Both the position numbers and the translations under genes were made by a program. Shown here piece by piece: positions 23,379 to 32,878 of a stretch of 64,000 nt of DNA (its first letter is position 1; the number at the start of each line of letters is the position of its first letter). The notes under the pieces are model-generated. The model was given only the letters and a program-made list of their open reading frames with translations, had not been told where the DNA came from and searched no databases. The stretch covers positions 11,573 through 75,572 of the forward strand of contig CAVVVW010000005.1 in the NCBI GenBank assembly GCA_963751775.1. The letters are read 5' to 3'. Origin of the DNA: CADEEN01 sp963751775 (GTDB lineage Bacteria > Pseudomonadota > Gammaproteobacteria > Burkholderiales > Burkholderiaceae_C).

Positions 23379-24018
23379 ATGCAGCTGTACAACTACTTCC
23401 GCTCTTCGGCCTCGTACCGCGTGCGCATCGCGTTGGCGTTGAAGGGCCTGGCCTACGAGTACAAGGCCGTGCACCTGAACAAGAACGAGCAGTTCAAGGA
23501 GTCGTACGCGGCGGTCTCGCCGGCGCGCCTGGTGCCGCTGTTGAAGGACGGCGACGCGGTGCTGACGCAGTCGCTGGCGATCATCGAGTACCTCGACGAA
23601 ACGCATCCCGAGCCGCCGCTGCTGCCGCGCGACGCGCTCGGCCGTGCGCGGGTGCGCGCGCTGGCCTACGACATCGCCTGCGAGATCCATCCGCTGAACA
23701 ACCTGCGCGTGCTGCGCTACCTGGTGCACGACCTCAAGCTCAGCGACGACGACAAGAACCGCTGGTACCGGCACTGGGTCGAGACCGGGCTGGAGGCGGT
23801 CGAGCGCCAGCTTGCGCACAATCCGACCCGGCGCACGCTTCTGCCACGGCGACGCACCGACGCTGGCCGACGTCACGCTGGTGCCGCAGATCTTCAATGC
23901 CCGGCGCTTCGACTGCCGGCTCGAGCATGTGCCGACCGTGATGCGCGTGTTCGAGGCCTGCATGCAACTCGACGCGTTCGAGCAGACACGGCCGGAGAAA
24001 TGCCCGGATGCCGCTTGA
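23379..24018 (+). CDS. maiA: Maleylpyruvate/maleylacetoacetate isomerase, GST fold (frameshifted)
   Basis: About 212 residues of a zeta-class glutathione transferase. The start LYNYFRSSASYRVRIALALKG carries the SSxSxRVRIAL glutathione site. SLAIIEYLDETHP follows, then CHGDAPTLADVTLVPQIFNARRF in the C-terminal domain. It isomerizes maleylpyruvate or maleylacetoacetate to the fumaryl form for the adjacent hydrolase. One extra C near 23832 (CCCGGCGC where CCGGCGC restores frame) breaks the ORF. The end overlaps the start of pgeF by 11 bases. Confidence 0.85.
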
Positions 24019-24760
24019 AGGCGCGCTGACGCCGGATTGGCCGGCCGGCGAGCGCGTCGGCGCGCTGATGAGCACCCGCGCCGGCGGCGTCAGCGCCGGG
24101 CCCTGGGCCGCCTTGAACCTCGGCGGTGCGGTCGGCGACGGCGATGCCGCGGTCGAGGAGAACCGCCGGCGCTTCGAGGCTGCGCTGGGCGTGCCTGCGG
24201 TCTATCTGCGCCAGGTGCATGGCGCCGCGGTGCTTCGACTGCGGGCCGGCGCGCAAGCGCCGGCGCACGCCTGCCGATGCCGCCGTCACCACCGACGCCG
24301 GCGTCGCCTGCACGGTACTCGTCGCCGATTGCCTGCCGGTGCTGTTTGCCGCGCCGCAACGGGCGCGGCGTCGGCGCCGCGCATGCCGGCTGGCGCGGCT
24401 TGGCCGGCGGCGTGCTCGAAGCCACCGTGGCGGCACTGTGCGAGGCGGCGGCCTGCGCGCCCGGCGAACTGCTCGCCTGGCTCGGGCCATGCATCGGACC
24501 GCGCCAGTTCGAGGTCGGCGCCGATGTGCTCGAGGCCTTTGCTGGCGCCACGCATTTCGTGCCCAGGCCGCGCCCGGACGGTGCGATGCGCTGGTTGGCC
24601 GATCTGCCCGGGCTGGCGCGTGAGCGCCTGCGGGCGGCGGGCTGTGGCGAACGTCAGCGGCGGCGCCTGGTGCACCGTCGAAGACGCGTCACGCTTCTTC
24701 TCGTTTCGCCGCGACGGCGTCACCGGACGCATGGCCGCTGCCGTCTGGCTCCGGCGCTGA
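24008..24760 (+). CDS. pgeF: PgeF/YfiH family purine nucleoside phosphorylase (laccase-domain, frameshifted)
   Basis: About 250 residues. Family motifs in order: STRAGGVS, LNLGG, LRQVHGAAV, VADCLPVLFAAP, GAAHAGWRGLAGGV, LGPCIGP, FSFRRDGVTGRMAA. The His/Cys zinc ligands lie in the HG, DC and HAGW motifs. These proteins were once called polyphenol oxidases and act on purine nucleosides; E. coli YfiH is also linked to cell-wall precursor editing. Frame changes occur near 24232, 24355 and 24645. The 3' end overlaps the convergent small membrane-protein gene. Confidence 0.8.
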   Translation: MPLEGALTPDWPAGERVGALMSTRAGGVSAGPWAALNLGGAVGDGDAAVEENRRRFEAALGVPAVYLRQVHGAAVLRLRAGAQAPAHACRCRRHHRRRRRLHGTRRRLPAGAVCRAATGAASAPRMPAGAAWPAACSKPPWRHCARRRPARPANCSPGSGHASDRASSRSAPMCSRPLLAPRISCPGRARTVRCAGWPICPGWRVSACGRRAVANVSGGAWCTVEDASRFFSFRRDGVTGRMAAAVWLRR

Positions 24761-24954
24761 GACCTCGCGCGATGCGCGCGGCGCGCCGTCGTGCGGACGC
24801 GCCCACGAGGTAGAGCACCAGGGCCAGCGGCAGCACGCCGCCGAAGACGAAGGTGATCGCTGCGCCGAGCAGGCTGCCGTTGGGCGCCGCGGCCTCGGCC
24901 ACGGCCATCAGCAGCACCACGAACATCCAGCCGATGGCCACCAGGTGGAAGCAT
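24720..24954 (-). CDS. Small two-helix membrane protein, convergent with pgeF
   Basis: About 75 residues with two strong hydrophobic segments (VAIGWMFVVLLMAVAEAA and AITFVFGGVLPLALVLYLVG) and a basic C-terminus. The frame starts without a good ATG. ATG 24954 is one base out of frame, so an indel at 24948-24952 is likely. I recall similar small membrane proteins next to phaC in Burkholderiales, but the family has no known function. It overlaps the last 41 bases of pgeF on the other strand, so the C-terminal boundary is uncertain. Confidence 0.5.
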
Positions 24955-25072
24955 GGTTGCGCGATCCTGCGTGTTTGGAGAAATGAAAGACAATCCCGTC
25001 GGTGCCCAGGCCGGCACCGCGTACATCGAGGCATTGTTGACGACATCGTTGGCGCCCAGGAGACCCACCGCC

Positions 25073-26759
25073 ATGACCAAGAACAGCGTGACGCAGCCGC
25101 CTTCCGAGCACGCGCAGGCTTTCGGCCACGCCGTCGGCGAAATCTGGAAATCGATGCAGGGCCTGTCGCTGCCGCTGCCCGCGCTGAGTGCGCTGCAGGC
25201 CGAATACATGCAGCAAGCCACCGAGATGTGGAACAGCGCGATCGAGCGCGCGGACCAGGGCACTGGCGGTGCCGCCATCGGCGACCGCCGCTTTGCCGCC
25301 GACGACTGGGCCGGCAATCCGGCCGCGGCAATGACGGCGCAGACCTACCTGCTCAACGCGCGCACGCTGATGAAGATGGCCGACGCTGTCGAGGGTGACG
25401 CCAAGACCAAGGCCCGCATCCGATTCGCCGTGCAGCAGTGGATCGACGCCGCCAGCCCGAGCAACTACCTGGCGCTCAACCCCGAGGCGCAGCGCAAGGC
25501 CCTGGAGACCAAGGGCCAGAGCATCGCCCAGGGCGTCAGGCACCTGCTCGACGACATCCAGCAAGGCCATGTCTCGCAGACCGACGAGAGCGTGTTCGAG
25601 GTCGGCCGCAACGTGGCCACCAGCGAGGGCGCGGTGGTGTTCGAGAACGACTTGTTCCAGCTGCTCGAGTACAAGCCCTTGACCGCCAAGGTGCACGAGC
25701 GGCCGATGCTGTTCGTCCCGCCGTGCATCAACAAGTACTACATCCTCGACCTGCAACCCGACAACTCGCTGATCCGCTACACGGTGGCGCAGGGCCACCG
25801 CACCTTCGTCGTCAGTTGGCGCAACCCCGATGCATCGATCGCGGCCAAGACCTGGGACGACTACATCGAGCACGGCGCGATCCGCGCCATCCGCGAAGTC
25901 CAGGCCATCGGTGGTCAGCCGCAGATCGAGACCCTGGGTTTCTGCGTCGGCGGCACGATCCTGGCCACCGCGCTGGCCGTGCTGGCCGCGCGCGGCGAGC
26001 AGCCTGCCGCCAGCGTGACGCTGTTGACCACGCTGCTGGATTTTTCCGACACCGGCGTGCTCGACCTGTTCATCGACGAGCCGGCGGTGCAATTGCGCGA
26101 GATGACGCTGGGCGCCGAAGCGCCCAACGGCCCCGGCCTGCTCAAAGGCTCGGAACTGGCCAGCACCTTCAGCTTCCTGCGTCCGAACGACCTGGTCTGG
26201 AACTACGTCGTCGGCAATTACCTGAAGGGCGACAAGCCGCCACCGTTCGACCTGCTGTACTGGAACAGCGACTCGACCAACCTGCCGGGCCCGATGTTCT
26301 GCTGGTACCTGCGCCACACTTACCTGCAGAACGAGTTGCGCCAGCCCGGCAAGCTCACGGTCTGCGGCAAGAAGGTCGACCTGGGCAGCATCGTCGCGCC
26401 GGTGTTCGTCTACGCCTCGCGCGAAGACCACATCGTGCCGTGGCAGGCGGCGTTCCAGAGCACCCGGATCGTCAAGGGCAAGGTGCGCTTCGTGCTCGGC
26501 GCCTCGGGGCACATCGCCGGCGTGATCAACCCGCCGGCGGCGAAGAAGCGCAGCCACTGGGTGGATGGCAAACTCGGCGGCACGGCGCAGAATTGGCTCG
26601 CCACGGCGAAGGAGCAGCCCGGCAGCTGGTGGCCCGATTGGGCGGCCTGGCTCGAAGCCCCATGCCGGCAAACTCGTGCCCGCACCGAAGCACTACGGCA
26701 ATCGCAATCACAAAGTCATCGAACCTGCACCTGGCCGCTACGTCAAAGCCAAGGCATGA
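25073..26759 (+). CDS. phaC: Class I polyhydroxyalkanoate synthase (3' frameshift)
   Basis: About 561 residues. It polymerizes (R)-3-hydroxybutyryl-CoA on granule surfaces. The lipase-like box GFCVGG places the catalytic Cys at residue 291. The Asp of the triad lies in ASREDHIVPW and the His in GASGHIAGVINPP; WWPDWAAWL is typical of the C-terminus. ATG 25073 is chosen for the AGGAG 10 bases upstream. An indel near 26660 moves the last ~30 residues (HAGKLVPAPKHYGNRNHKVI) to another frame. It is first of the phaC-phaA-phaB operon. Confidence 0.95.
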
Positions 26760-26786
26760 AATGACCCCTCACAGGAGCAATGCAGC

Positions 26787-27968
26787 ATGAGTACAGACAT
26801 CGTCATCGTCGCCGCAGCCCGCACGGCGGTCGGGAAGTTCGGCGGCACGCTGGCCAAGACGCCGGCCTCCGAACTCGGCGCGGCCGTCATCGTCGAGTTG
26901 CTCAAGCGCGCCAAACTGACCGGTGACCAGATCGGCGAGGTGATCCTCGGCCAGGTGCTGACCGCGGGCGTGGGTCAGAACCCGGCGCGCCAGGCGGTCA
27001 TCAAGTCGGGCCTGCCCAAGGCGGTGCCGGCGATGACCATCAACAAGGTCTGCGGCTCGGGCCTGAAGGCGGTGATGCTGGCCGCGCAGGCGATCCGCGA
27101 CGGCGACAGCGAGATCATCATCGCCGGCGGCCAGGAGAGCATGAGCATGGCGCCCCACGTGCTGCCGGGCTCGCGCGACGGCACGCGCATGGGTGACTGG
27201 AAGCTCGTGGACACGATGATCGTCGACGGCCTGTGGGACGTGTACAACCAGTACCACATGGGCATCACCGCCGAAAACGTGGCCAAGCAGTACGGCGTCA
27301 CGCGCGAGGCGCAGGACGCGCTGGCGCTGGGCTCGCAGCAAAAGGCCGCCGCGGCACAGGACGCCGGCCGCTTCAAGGACGAGATCGTGCCGTTCTCGAT
27401 CGCGCAGAAGAAGGGCGACCCGATCGTCTTCGCGGCCGACGAGTTCATCAACCGCAAGACCACCGCCGAGGTGCTGTCGGGCCTGCGACCGGCCTTCGAC
27501 AAGGCCGGCAGCGTGACGGCCGGCAATGCCTCGGGCCTGAACGACGGCGCCGCCGGCGTGGTGGTGATGAGCGCCAAGACCGCCGACCGGCTGGGCCTCA
27601 AACCCCTTGCGCGCATCGCCAGCTATGCGTCCGCCGGCCTCGACCCGGCGACGATGGGCATGGGCCCGGTGCCGGCCTCGCAGCGCGCCCTGCAGCGGGC
27701 CGGCTGGAAGGCCGCCGACCTCGACCTGCTCGAGATCAACGAAGCCTTCGCCGCCCAGGCCTGCGCCGTGCACAAGGAGATGGGCTGGGACACCAGCAAG
27801 GTCAACGTCAATGGCGGCGCGATCGCGATCGGCCACCCGATCGGCGCCTCGGGCTGCCGCATCCTGGTCACGCTGCTGCACGAGATGCAGCGCCGCAACG
27901 CGAGGAAGGGTATTGCCTCGCTCTGTATTGGGGGAGGTATGGGTGTCGCGCTGACGGTTGAGCGCTAG
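26787..27968 (+). CDS. phaA: Acetyl-CoA acetyltransferase (beta-ketothiolase)
   Basis: A 393-residue intact thiolase condensing two acetyl-CoA to acetoacetyl-CoA, the first step of PHB synthesis. The nucleophilic Cys is in NKVCGSGLKAV, the catalytic His in NGGAIAIGHPIGASG, and the second Cys in LCIGGGMGVA. Length and motifs are full. It lies 27 bp after phaC with an AGGAG ribosome site (CAGGAGCA) and 30 bp before phaB. Confidence 0.95.
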   Translation: MSTDIVIVAAARTAVGKFGGTLAKTPASELGAAVIVELLKRAKLTGDQIGEVILGQVLTAGVGQNPARQAVIKSGLPKAVPAMTINKVCGSGLKAVMLAAQAIRDGDSEIIIAGGQESMSMAPHVLPGSRDGTRMGDWKLVDTMIVDGLWDVYNQYHMGITAENVAKQYGVTREAQDALALGSQQKAAAAQDAGRFKDEIVPFSIAQKKGDPIVFAADEFINRKTTAEVLSGLRPAFDKAGSVTAGNASGLNDGAAGVVVMSAKTADRLGLKPLARIASYASAGLDPATMGMGPVPASQRALQRAGWKAADLDLLEINEAFAAQACAVHKEMGWDTSKVNVNGGAIAIGHPIGASGCRILVTLLHEMQRRNARKGIASLCIGGGMGVALTVER

Positions 27969-27998
27969 AGTCGACCCCATCACTTCAAGGAGCACGCA

Positions 27999-28737
27999 AT
28001 GGCACAAAAACTGGCGTACGTCACCGGCGGCATGGGCGGCATCGGCACCGCGATCTGCCAACGGCTGTCCAAGGAAGGCTTCAAGGTCATTGCCGGCTGC
28101 GGCCCGAGCCGCGACTTCGGCAAGTGGCTGGCCGAGCAGAAGGCGCTTGGGCTACGGCTTCTACGCGTCGGTCGGCAATGTCGCCGACTGGAATTCGACG
28201 GTCGAGGCCTTCTCCAAGGCCACCGCCGAACACGGCACCATCGACGTGCTGGTCAACAACGCCGGCATCACCAGGGACCGCATGTTCCTGAAGATGACGC
28301 CCGACGACTGGAAGGCCGTCATCGACACCAACCTGAACAGCATGTTCAACGTCACCAAGCAGGTGGTGCCGGGCATGGTCGAGAAGGGCTGGGGCCGCAT
28401 CGTCCAGATCTCTTCGGTCAATGGCGAGAAGGGCCAGGCCGGGCAGACCAACTATTCGGCGGCCAAGGCCGGCATGCACGGCTTCACGATGGCGCTGGCG
28501 CAGGAAGTGGCCAGCAAGGGCGTCACCGTCAACACCGTCAGCCCGGGCTATATCGGCACCGACATGGTCCGTGCGATCAAGCCCGAGGTGCTGGAAAAGA
28601 TCGTCGCCACGATCCCCGTCAAGCGACTGGGCACGCCGCAGGAGATCGGCTCGATCGTGGCCTGGCTGGCGAGCGAGGACTCGGGCTTCTCCACCGGCGC
28701 GGATTTCTCCTGCAACGGTGGCATGCACATGGGCTGA
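27999..28737 (+). CDS. phaB: Acetoacetyl-CoA reductase (one frameshift)
   Basis: About 245 residues of a short-chain dehydrogenase that reduces acetoacetyl-CoA with NADPH. Motifs: VTGGMGGIGTAIC (nucleotide binding), NNAGITRD, the catalytic ISSVNGEKGQAGQTNYSAAKAG, and SPGYIGTDMV. An extra T in GCGCTTGG at 28143-28150 breaks the frame; GCGCTGG restores it. A strong hairpin follows 25 bp after the stop. Confidence 0.95.
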
Positions 28738-28761
28738 CCCCGCAGGCGCTCAGGCATCGAC

Positions 28762-28783
28762 ATGGGCGCCCACGGGCGCCCAT
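28762..28783. terminator. Hairpin after the pha operon
   Basis: Perfect 10-bp inverted repeat, ATGGGCGCCC then AC then GGGCGCCCAT, followed by TTTG. It lies between phaB and the convergent 28820-29815 gene, so it can serve both directions. The T-run is short. Confidence 0.7.
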
Positions 28784-28819
28784 TTGTCTTCGGTCTTCGT
28801 CAACGGACGGCGCCCTGGT

Positions 28820-29815
28820 TCATGGACTGCGGATCACCGAGATGGTTTCGGTACCGCTCTCGGGCAGCCAGACCTCGCCCGGCCGGCCGAGGATCTGCCG
28901 GATGTCGGTGTTCTGGCGCGGGAAGCCGAAGCGCTCGAAGCGCTCGCTCGCGGGGTCGAAGCGCCAGACCGCGTTGCCACCGAAATCACTGGCCCAGACG
29001 ATGTCGCGTTCGTCGACGTACACCGCGTAGCAGCGCGGCGCGTCGCCCGGCAGCTTCCACGCCCGCCAGGCCTGCGCGGCGGTCTTGGCCGCCGGGTCGT
29101 GCACCGACAGGTTGCCGCTGTTCCACTCGCTGACCCAGATGCGCCCATGGCTGTCGCTCCAGACGCGGCGCGCGCCCTGGTTCTTCGTCGGCGGCTCGAC
29201 CACGATCGACTCGCCCGTCCTGCGGTCGATGCGGGCAATGAACGAGCCGGCCAGCGAACACCACCAGACCTGGCCCGCCGGCGTGGCGCAGATGCCGTAC
29301 GGCCCGCGGCCACGCGGCGCATCGTGCAGCGTGACCGCGCCTGTCTTGACGGCCAGCTTGCCGACCACGCCGCTCTGGCCGGTGAACCACAGATCGCCGT
29401 CGCCGTCGAATGCCGCGGTGTTGAGGTTGGCGTAGGCGCTGCCATCGGGCAGCGGATAACTGCGCTGGCTGCGCTCGGGCCCGCTCACCCGCACGATCGC
29501 GTTCAGCCCGCCATCGGTGATCCAGGCCGCCTTGTCCGGCCCCTGGATCACGCCATGCGGTGCCGAGCCGCGGCCCAGTGCATGCAGTTCGGTGCGGCCC
29601 GTCTTGGGGTCGAACCAGCCGAGGTGGCCGCTGCGTTGTGCCGTGAACCAGACGCCGCCGTCGGGGGCGGGTGCCACGTCGTGGATGCCCGTCCGGCTCG
29701 GCGTGACAAGCGGCCACGACTGCTGGCGCGTGGGCTGTGAGCGCAGCGGCGACGGATGGGCGGCGATGGCAACGCCGCCGATCGTGGCAAGGGCCTGACG
29801 TCGACTGAGATGCAT
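28820..29815 (-). CDS. Secreted Vgb-like (virginiamycin B lyase-type) beta-propeller protein
   Basis: A 331-residue intact protein. It begins MHLSRRQALATIGGVAIA, a twin-arginine-like signal, then carries repeated ~45-residue blades with motifs such as APDGGVWFTAQRSGHLGWFDPKTG, DGDLWFTGQSGVVGKL and DIVWASDFGGNAVWRFDP. This fits the Vgb/SMP-30-like propeller family found in streptogramin lyases and many uncharacterized periplasmic proteins. Antibiotic inactivation should not be assumed. The start at 29815 begins the Tat motif directly. Confidence 0.75.
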   Translation of the reverse strand: MHLSRRQALATIGGVAIAAHPSPLRSQPTRQQSWPLVTPSRTGIHDVAPAPDGGVWFTAQRSGHLGWFDPKTGRTELHALGRGSAPHGVIQGPDKAAWITDGGLNAIVRVSGPERSQRSYPLPDGSAYANLNTAAFDGDGDLWFTGQSGVVGKLAVKTGAVTLHDAPRGRGPYGICATPAGQVWWCSLAGSFIARIDRRTGESIVVEPPTKNQGARRVWSDSHGRIWVSEWNSGNLSVHDPAAKTAAQAWRAWKLPGDAPRCYAVYVDERDIVWASDFGGNAVWRFDPASERFERFGFPRQNTDIRQILGRPGEVWLPESGTETISVIRSP

Positions 29816-29985
29816 GGCGACTCCAGGCGAATGACTATGCCGCAGCTTGTGCCAGACGTCCAGCGTGCGCAAGGCCACGGCGACGCGGCGCCGCGGGCGC
29901 TCGGGCGGGCGCTGCGTCGGCATGGAGGCGTTGCAGCGACTTGCACAGGTCGTGAGCCCATGCGCTGGCGGGCTACCATCGTTCG

Positions 29986-30360
29986 ATGACCGAGTCGATC
30001 CACATTGCTTGCCTGTGCGCCGCCTGGTGCCGGCTGTGCGACGACTATGCGCCGGTATTCCAGCAACTGGCCGCAGAACTGCGCGACACCGGACTGCCGC
30101 TGCAGTGGCATTGGATCGACATCGAGGACGAGGCCGATCTGCTGGGCGACATGGACGTCGAGACCTTTCCGACCCTGGTCATCGCCGATCACGAGCATGT
30201 GCGCTTCGCGGGCGCACTGACCCCGGAGCCGGGCACGCTGCGGCGCGTGGCGCGCGCGACGATCGCCGGCCCCAGTCGCGCCGACGCGCACTGGCCCGCA
30301 GTCGCGCCGGCGATCGAGGCCTTCGCTGTGCGCCTGCGCCGACGTGCAATGAGTGTCTGA
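29986..30360 (+). CDS. Thioredoxin-like protein
   Basis: A 124-residue intact protein of thioredoxin fold with the active site AAWCRLCDDY (WCxxC), FPTLVIADHE in place of the usual cis-Pro region, and no signal peptide. A cytoplasmic disulfide reductase role is likely, but the exact partner is unknown. The ATG at 29986 follows a short divergent gap from the 28820-29815 gene. Confidence 0.75.
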   Translation: MTESIHIACLCAAWCRLCDDYAPVFQQLAAELRDTGLPLQWHWIDIEDEADLLGDMDVETFPTLVIADHEHVRFAGALTPEPGTLRRVARATIAGPSRADAHWPAVAPAIEAFAVRLRRRAMSV

Positions 30361-30468
30361 GCGCCGTTGTCCGTGCCCTGCCTGTCGAGGCCGTGCACCG
30401 ACGATCGATCGGCCACTCCAGCCCATCGCCGCCGCTATCATCGCGCCTGCATTTTTTTGGAGACACCG

Positions 30469-31047
30469 ATGTCCGATCACGGCTTTCATGTGCATGGCCC
30501 GCACGATCACGAGATCGAGCATGCCGCGCATGACGCGCACAAGGACCCGTTCGCCGGGACGATCGCGGTGATGACCGCGATTCTGGCCACCATCGGTGCG
30601 CTGTTCTCATACATGGGCGGGGCCACGCAGGCCAACGCCGGTCTGTACAAGAACAACGCCGCGATCAAGAAGACCGAGGCCTCGGACCAGTGGAACTACT
30701 ACCAGGCCAAGAGCGGCAAGCAGAACCTGGCCGAGTTGGCGGTGGTGCTGGTGGCCGACGACAAGAAGGCCCAGTATCAGCAGGAGGTCGAGCGCTACAA
30801 GAAGGAAAAGGCCGACATCAAGGTCGAGGCCGACAAGCTCGAGGCGCAGTCGAAGTCATGGGACGAGCAGTCCGACGCGCAGATGCACCTGCATCACCGC
30901 TGGGCCCAGGCCACCACCGGTCTGCAGATCTCGATTGCGTTGGCGGCGATGGCGCTGCTGACGCGGCGCAAGTGGCTCGAATGGGGCATGTACGGCGTGG
31001 CCAGCATCGGCATCGTGTTGGGCGGCCTGGCCCTGGCCCACATCTGA
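30469..31047 (+). CDS. DUF4337 membrane protein
   Basis: A 192-residue intact protein. A His-rich N-terminus (HGFHVHGPHDHEIEHAAHDAH) precedes a membrane helix (AVMTAILATIGALFSYMGG), a charged coiled-coil region and two C-terminal helices (GLQISIALAAMALL and YGVASIGIVLGGLALAH). This layout matches DUF4337. The function is unknown. GGAGACACCG before ATG 30469 supports the start. Confidence 0.75.
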   Translation: MSDHGFHVHGPHDHEIEHAAHDAHKDPFAGTIAVMTAILATIGALFSYMGGATQANAGLYKNNAAIKKTEASDQWNYYQAKSGKQNLAELAVVLVADDKKAQYQQEVERYKKEKADIKVEADKLEAQSKSWDEQSDAQMHLHHRWAQATTGLQISIALAAMALLTRRKWLEWGMYGVASIGIVLGGLALAHI

Positions 31048-31058
31048 TCGGTCGACGT

Positions 31059-31113
31059 CCCTCGCCCCTGGGGGCGAGGGCCAGCGAGCGGGCGCGCCAC
31101 CGCGACGCGCCCG
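31059..31113. terminator. Double hairpin between convergent genes
   Basis: Two hairpins in a row: CCCTCGCCCC / GGGGCGAGGG (31059-31080, loop TG) and CGGGCGCG / CGCGCCCG (31089-31113, 9-base loop). They lie between the DUF4337 stop and the convergent small-protein stop, so they probably end both transcripts. Confidence 0.6.
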
Positions 31114-31117
31114 AGGG

Positions 31118-31357
31118 TCAGATGCCGAGCAGCTTCATGGCTTCGGCGAGCAGCTTCACAGAGTCGTCGTGCTTGCCGGCCTTGTGCGCGGCTTCGCCAT
31201 CGGCGCGCAGCTTCTTCACCTTGGCCATGTCGGCTTCGGCCAGCTTGGGATTGGTGGCGAGCTTGGCGTCGATGGCCTTCATGTCGGCCGGGCAGTGGTA
31301 TGCCAGCGCGAGTCCGGAGGCGCTGGCCAGAAGGATCGCAAGCAGCAGTTTCTTCAT
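31118..31357 (-). CDS. Small secreted helical protein
   Basis: A 79-residue intact protein with a clear signal peptide (MKKLLLAILLASASGLALA). The mature ~60 residues begin YHCPADMKAIDAKLATNP and look all-helical and Lys/Ala-rich, with a single Cys. A GGAACC-type site precedes the ATG. I recognise no family; it is probably periplasmic. Confidence 0.6.
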   Translation of the reverse strand: MKKLLLAILLASASGLALAYHCPADMKAIDAKLATNPKLAEADMAKVKKLRADGEAAHKAGKHDDSVKLLAEAMKLLGI

Positions 31358-31384
31358 GGGGGTTCCTTTGAGGTTGGGCTGCCT

Positions 31385-32832
31385 TCAGCCCGGGTGGAAT
31401 GTAGCGCCAAGCCGGCGTCGGGCGTGAGCAGGTGTGAGATCGAGTTGGCGTAGTAGCGAAGCATCGGCTGCCTCGCCCGCCCGTATACGGTACAGGCCTT
31501 CGTCCTCATCCACCAGGTGGCGCTGCGTGAGCATGCGCAGGCCGGCGCCGATGGCGTAGTCCCAGTCGCCGCGGGGCAGGTACAGGCGCGCGTTGTGGTG
31601 CTTCGAGGCCACGCACCAACTCGGCCACGGCCGACTTCAGCTCGAGTTCGCCGATGCGCGCGCTCACCCTGCTGCAGCAACACGGTGGCCACCAAGGGCA
31701 CCGGCAAGACCGGTATCAGGCGCCCGACCTGGTCCATCAAATGGCGGCCCAGCGCAGCGACTTCGGCCTGGCGCTGCTCGCGCGGCAGGTGGTCGAAGTC
31801 GATGCCCCGTGCCGCCGCCCAGGCGCGCACCGATACGGGCGTGCCGAAGTTGACGCAGGCGTAGCCGAAGCGATGCCAGCGGCTGCGCAGGACCAGCCAA
31901 AGCTGGCTGCCGACGAAGGCCAGCATGCGCGCGCTGGAGCGCAGGCCGCTCGCCTTCGGCAAGCTGCCGTCGCCGGCCAGCAACTGCGTGCGGTCTTCGA
32001 GCACGCGGTCGTAGTTCAGGCCCAGCGGCACGAACACCAGGTCGCGCTCGCCGTGGGTGTGAAAGCCGCGCAGCATGTAGTCGAGCACGCCGAAGCGCGG
32101 CTCGCGCATCAGGCCGTCGCGCGTCAGGCCGCCCTCGGGGTAGACCGCCTGTGTCACGCCGGCCTCGGTGGCCATCGCGATGTAGCGTTCGAGCACGCGG
32201 CGGTACAACTCGTCCTTGGAATTGCGGCGAACGAAGTAGGCGCCCATCGCGCGGATCAATTGCTGCAAGCCCCACACCCGCGCCCACTCACCCACCGCGT
32301 AGCTCAGCGCCGCGCGCTCGGCGGCGAGGTACGAGGCGATGATGTAGTCCATGTTGCTGCGGTGGTTCATCACGAACACCACGGTCGACTGCTCAGCGAT
32401 GGCGTTCAGCCCGGCGTCGTCGGTGTAGCCGATGCGCACCCGGTACAGCGTGCGCGACAGCGTCTTGCCGATCCAGTAGCCGACGCGAAAGTAGACATAG
32501 GCGTTGAACGCCGGCACGATCTCGCGGGCGTAGCGCTGCACCTGGTCCAGCGCCACCTCGCGCGGCATCTGGCGGGCATCGGCAAAGGCCAACGCGGCCT
32601 GCTGCACCTTGTCGTCGAAGATCAGGCGGTCGATCAGGGCCTGGCGCTTGACCTGCTGGAACGGCCGGATGCCGATCTTCAGGCGCCGGCCCACCTCGTC
32701 GAGCACGCGGTTGGCGCGGCTCTTGATGAACCAGCGTGCGCTGGGCATCAGCAGCCGGTCGAGCAGGGCCCATGCGGCCAACGCGCCGATGACGACCGCC
32801 AGCCACAGGGGCAGGGTGATGTTTGCCGACAT
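31385..32832 (-). CDS. PlsB-type glycerol-3-phosphate acyltransferase family protein (frameshifted)
   Basis: About 482 residues with an N-terminal membrane helix (LAVVIGALAAWALLDRLL). The acyltransferase block I is NHRSNMDYI; later blocks are GAYFVRR and AVYPEGGLTRDG. This fits the PlsC/PlsB-like fold that acylates glycerol phosphate or a lysophospholipid at the inner membrane. AGGAGG lies before ATG 32832. One frame change near 31660 separates the last ~90 residues. Confidence 0.75.
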
Positions 32833-32878
32833 GCGCCTCCTCGCCGACTTGCGGCGCACGCATGCTAGCGTGCGTGCC

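Noticed and set aside
28820..29815. Streptogramin resistance gene
   Set aside because: Only the beta-propeller family resemblance is visible; the catalytic residues of Vgb were not confirmed and most homologues are not resistance enzymes.
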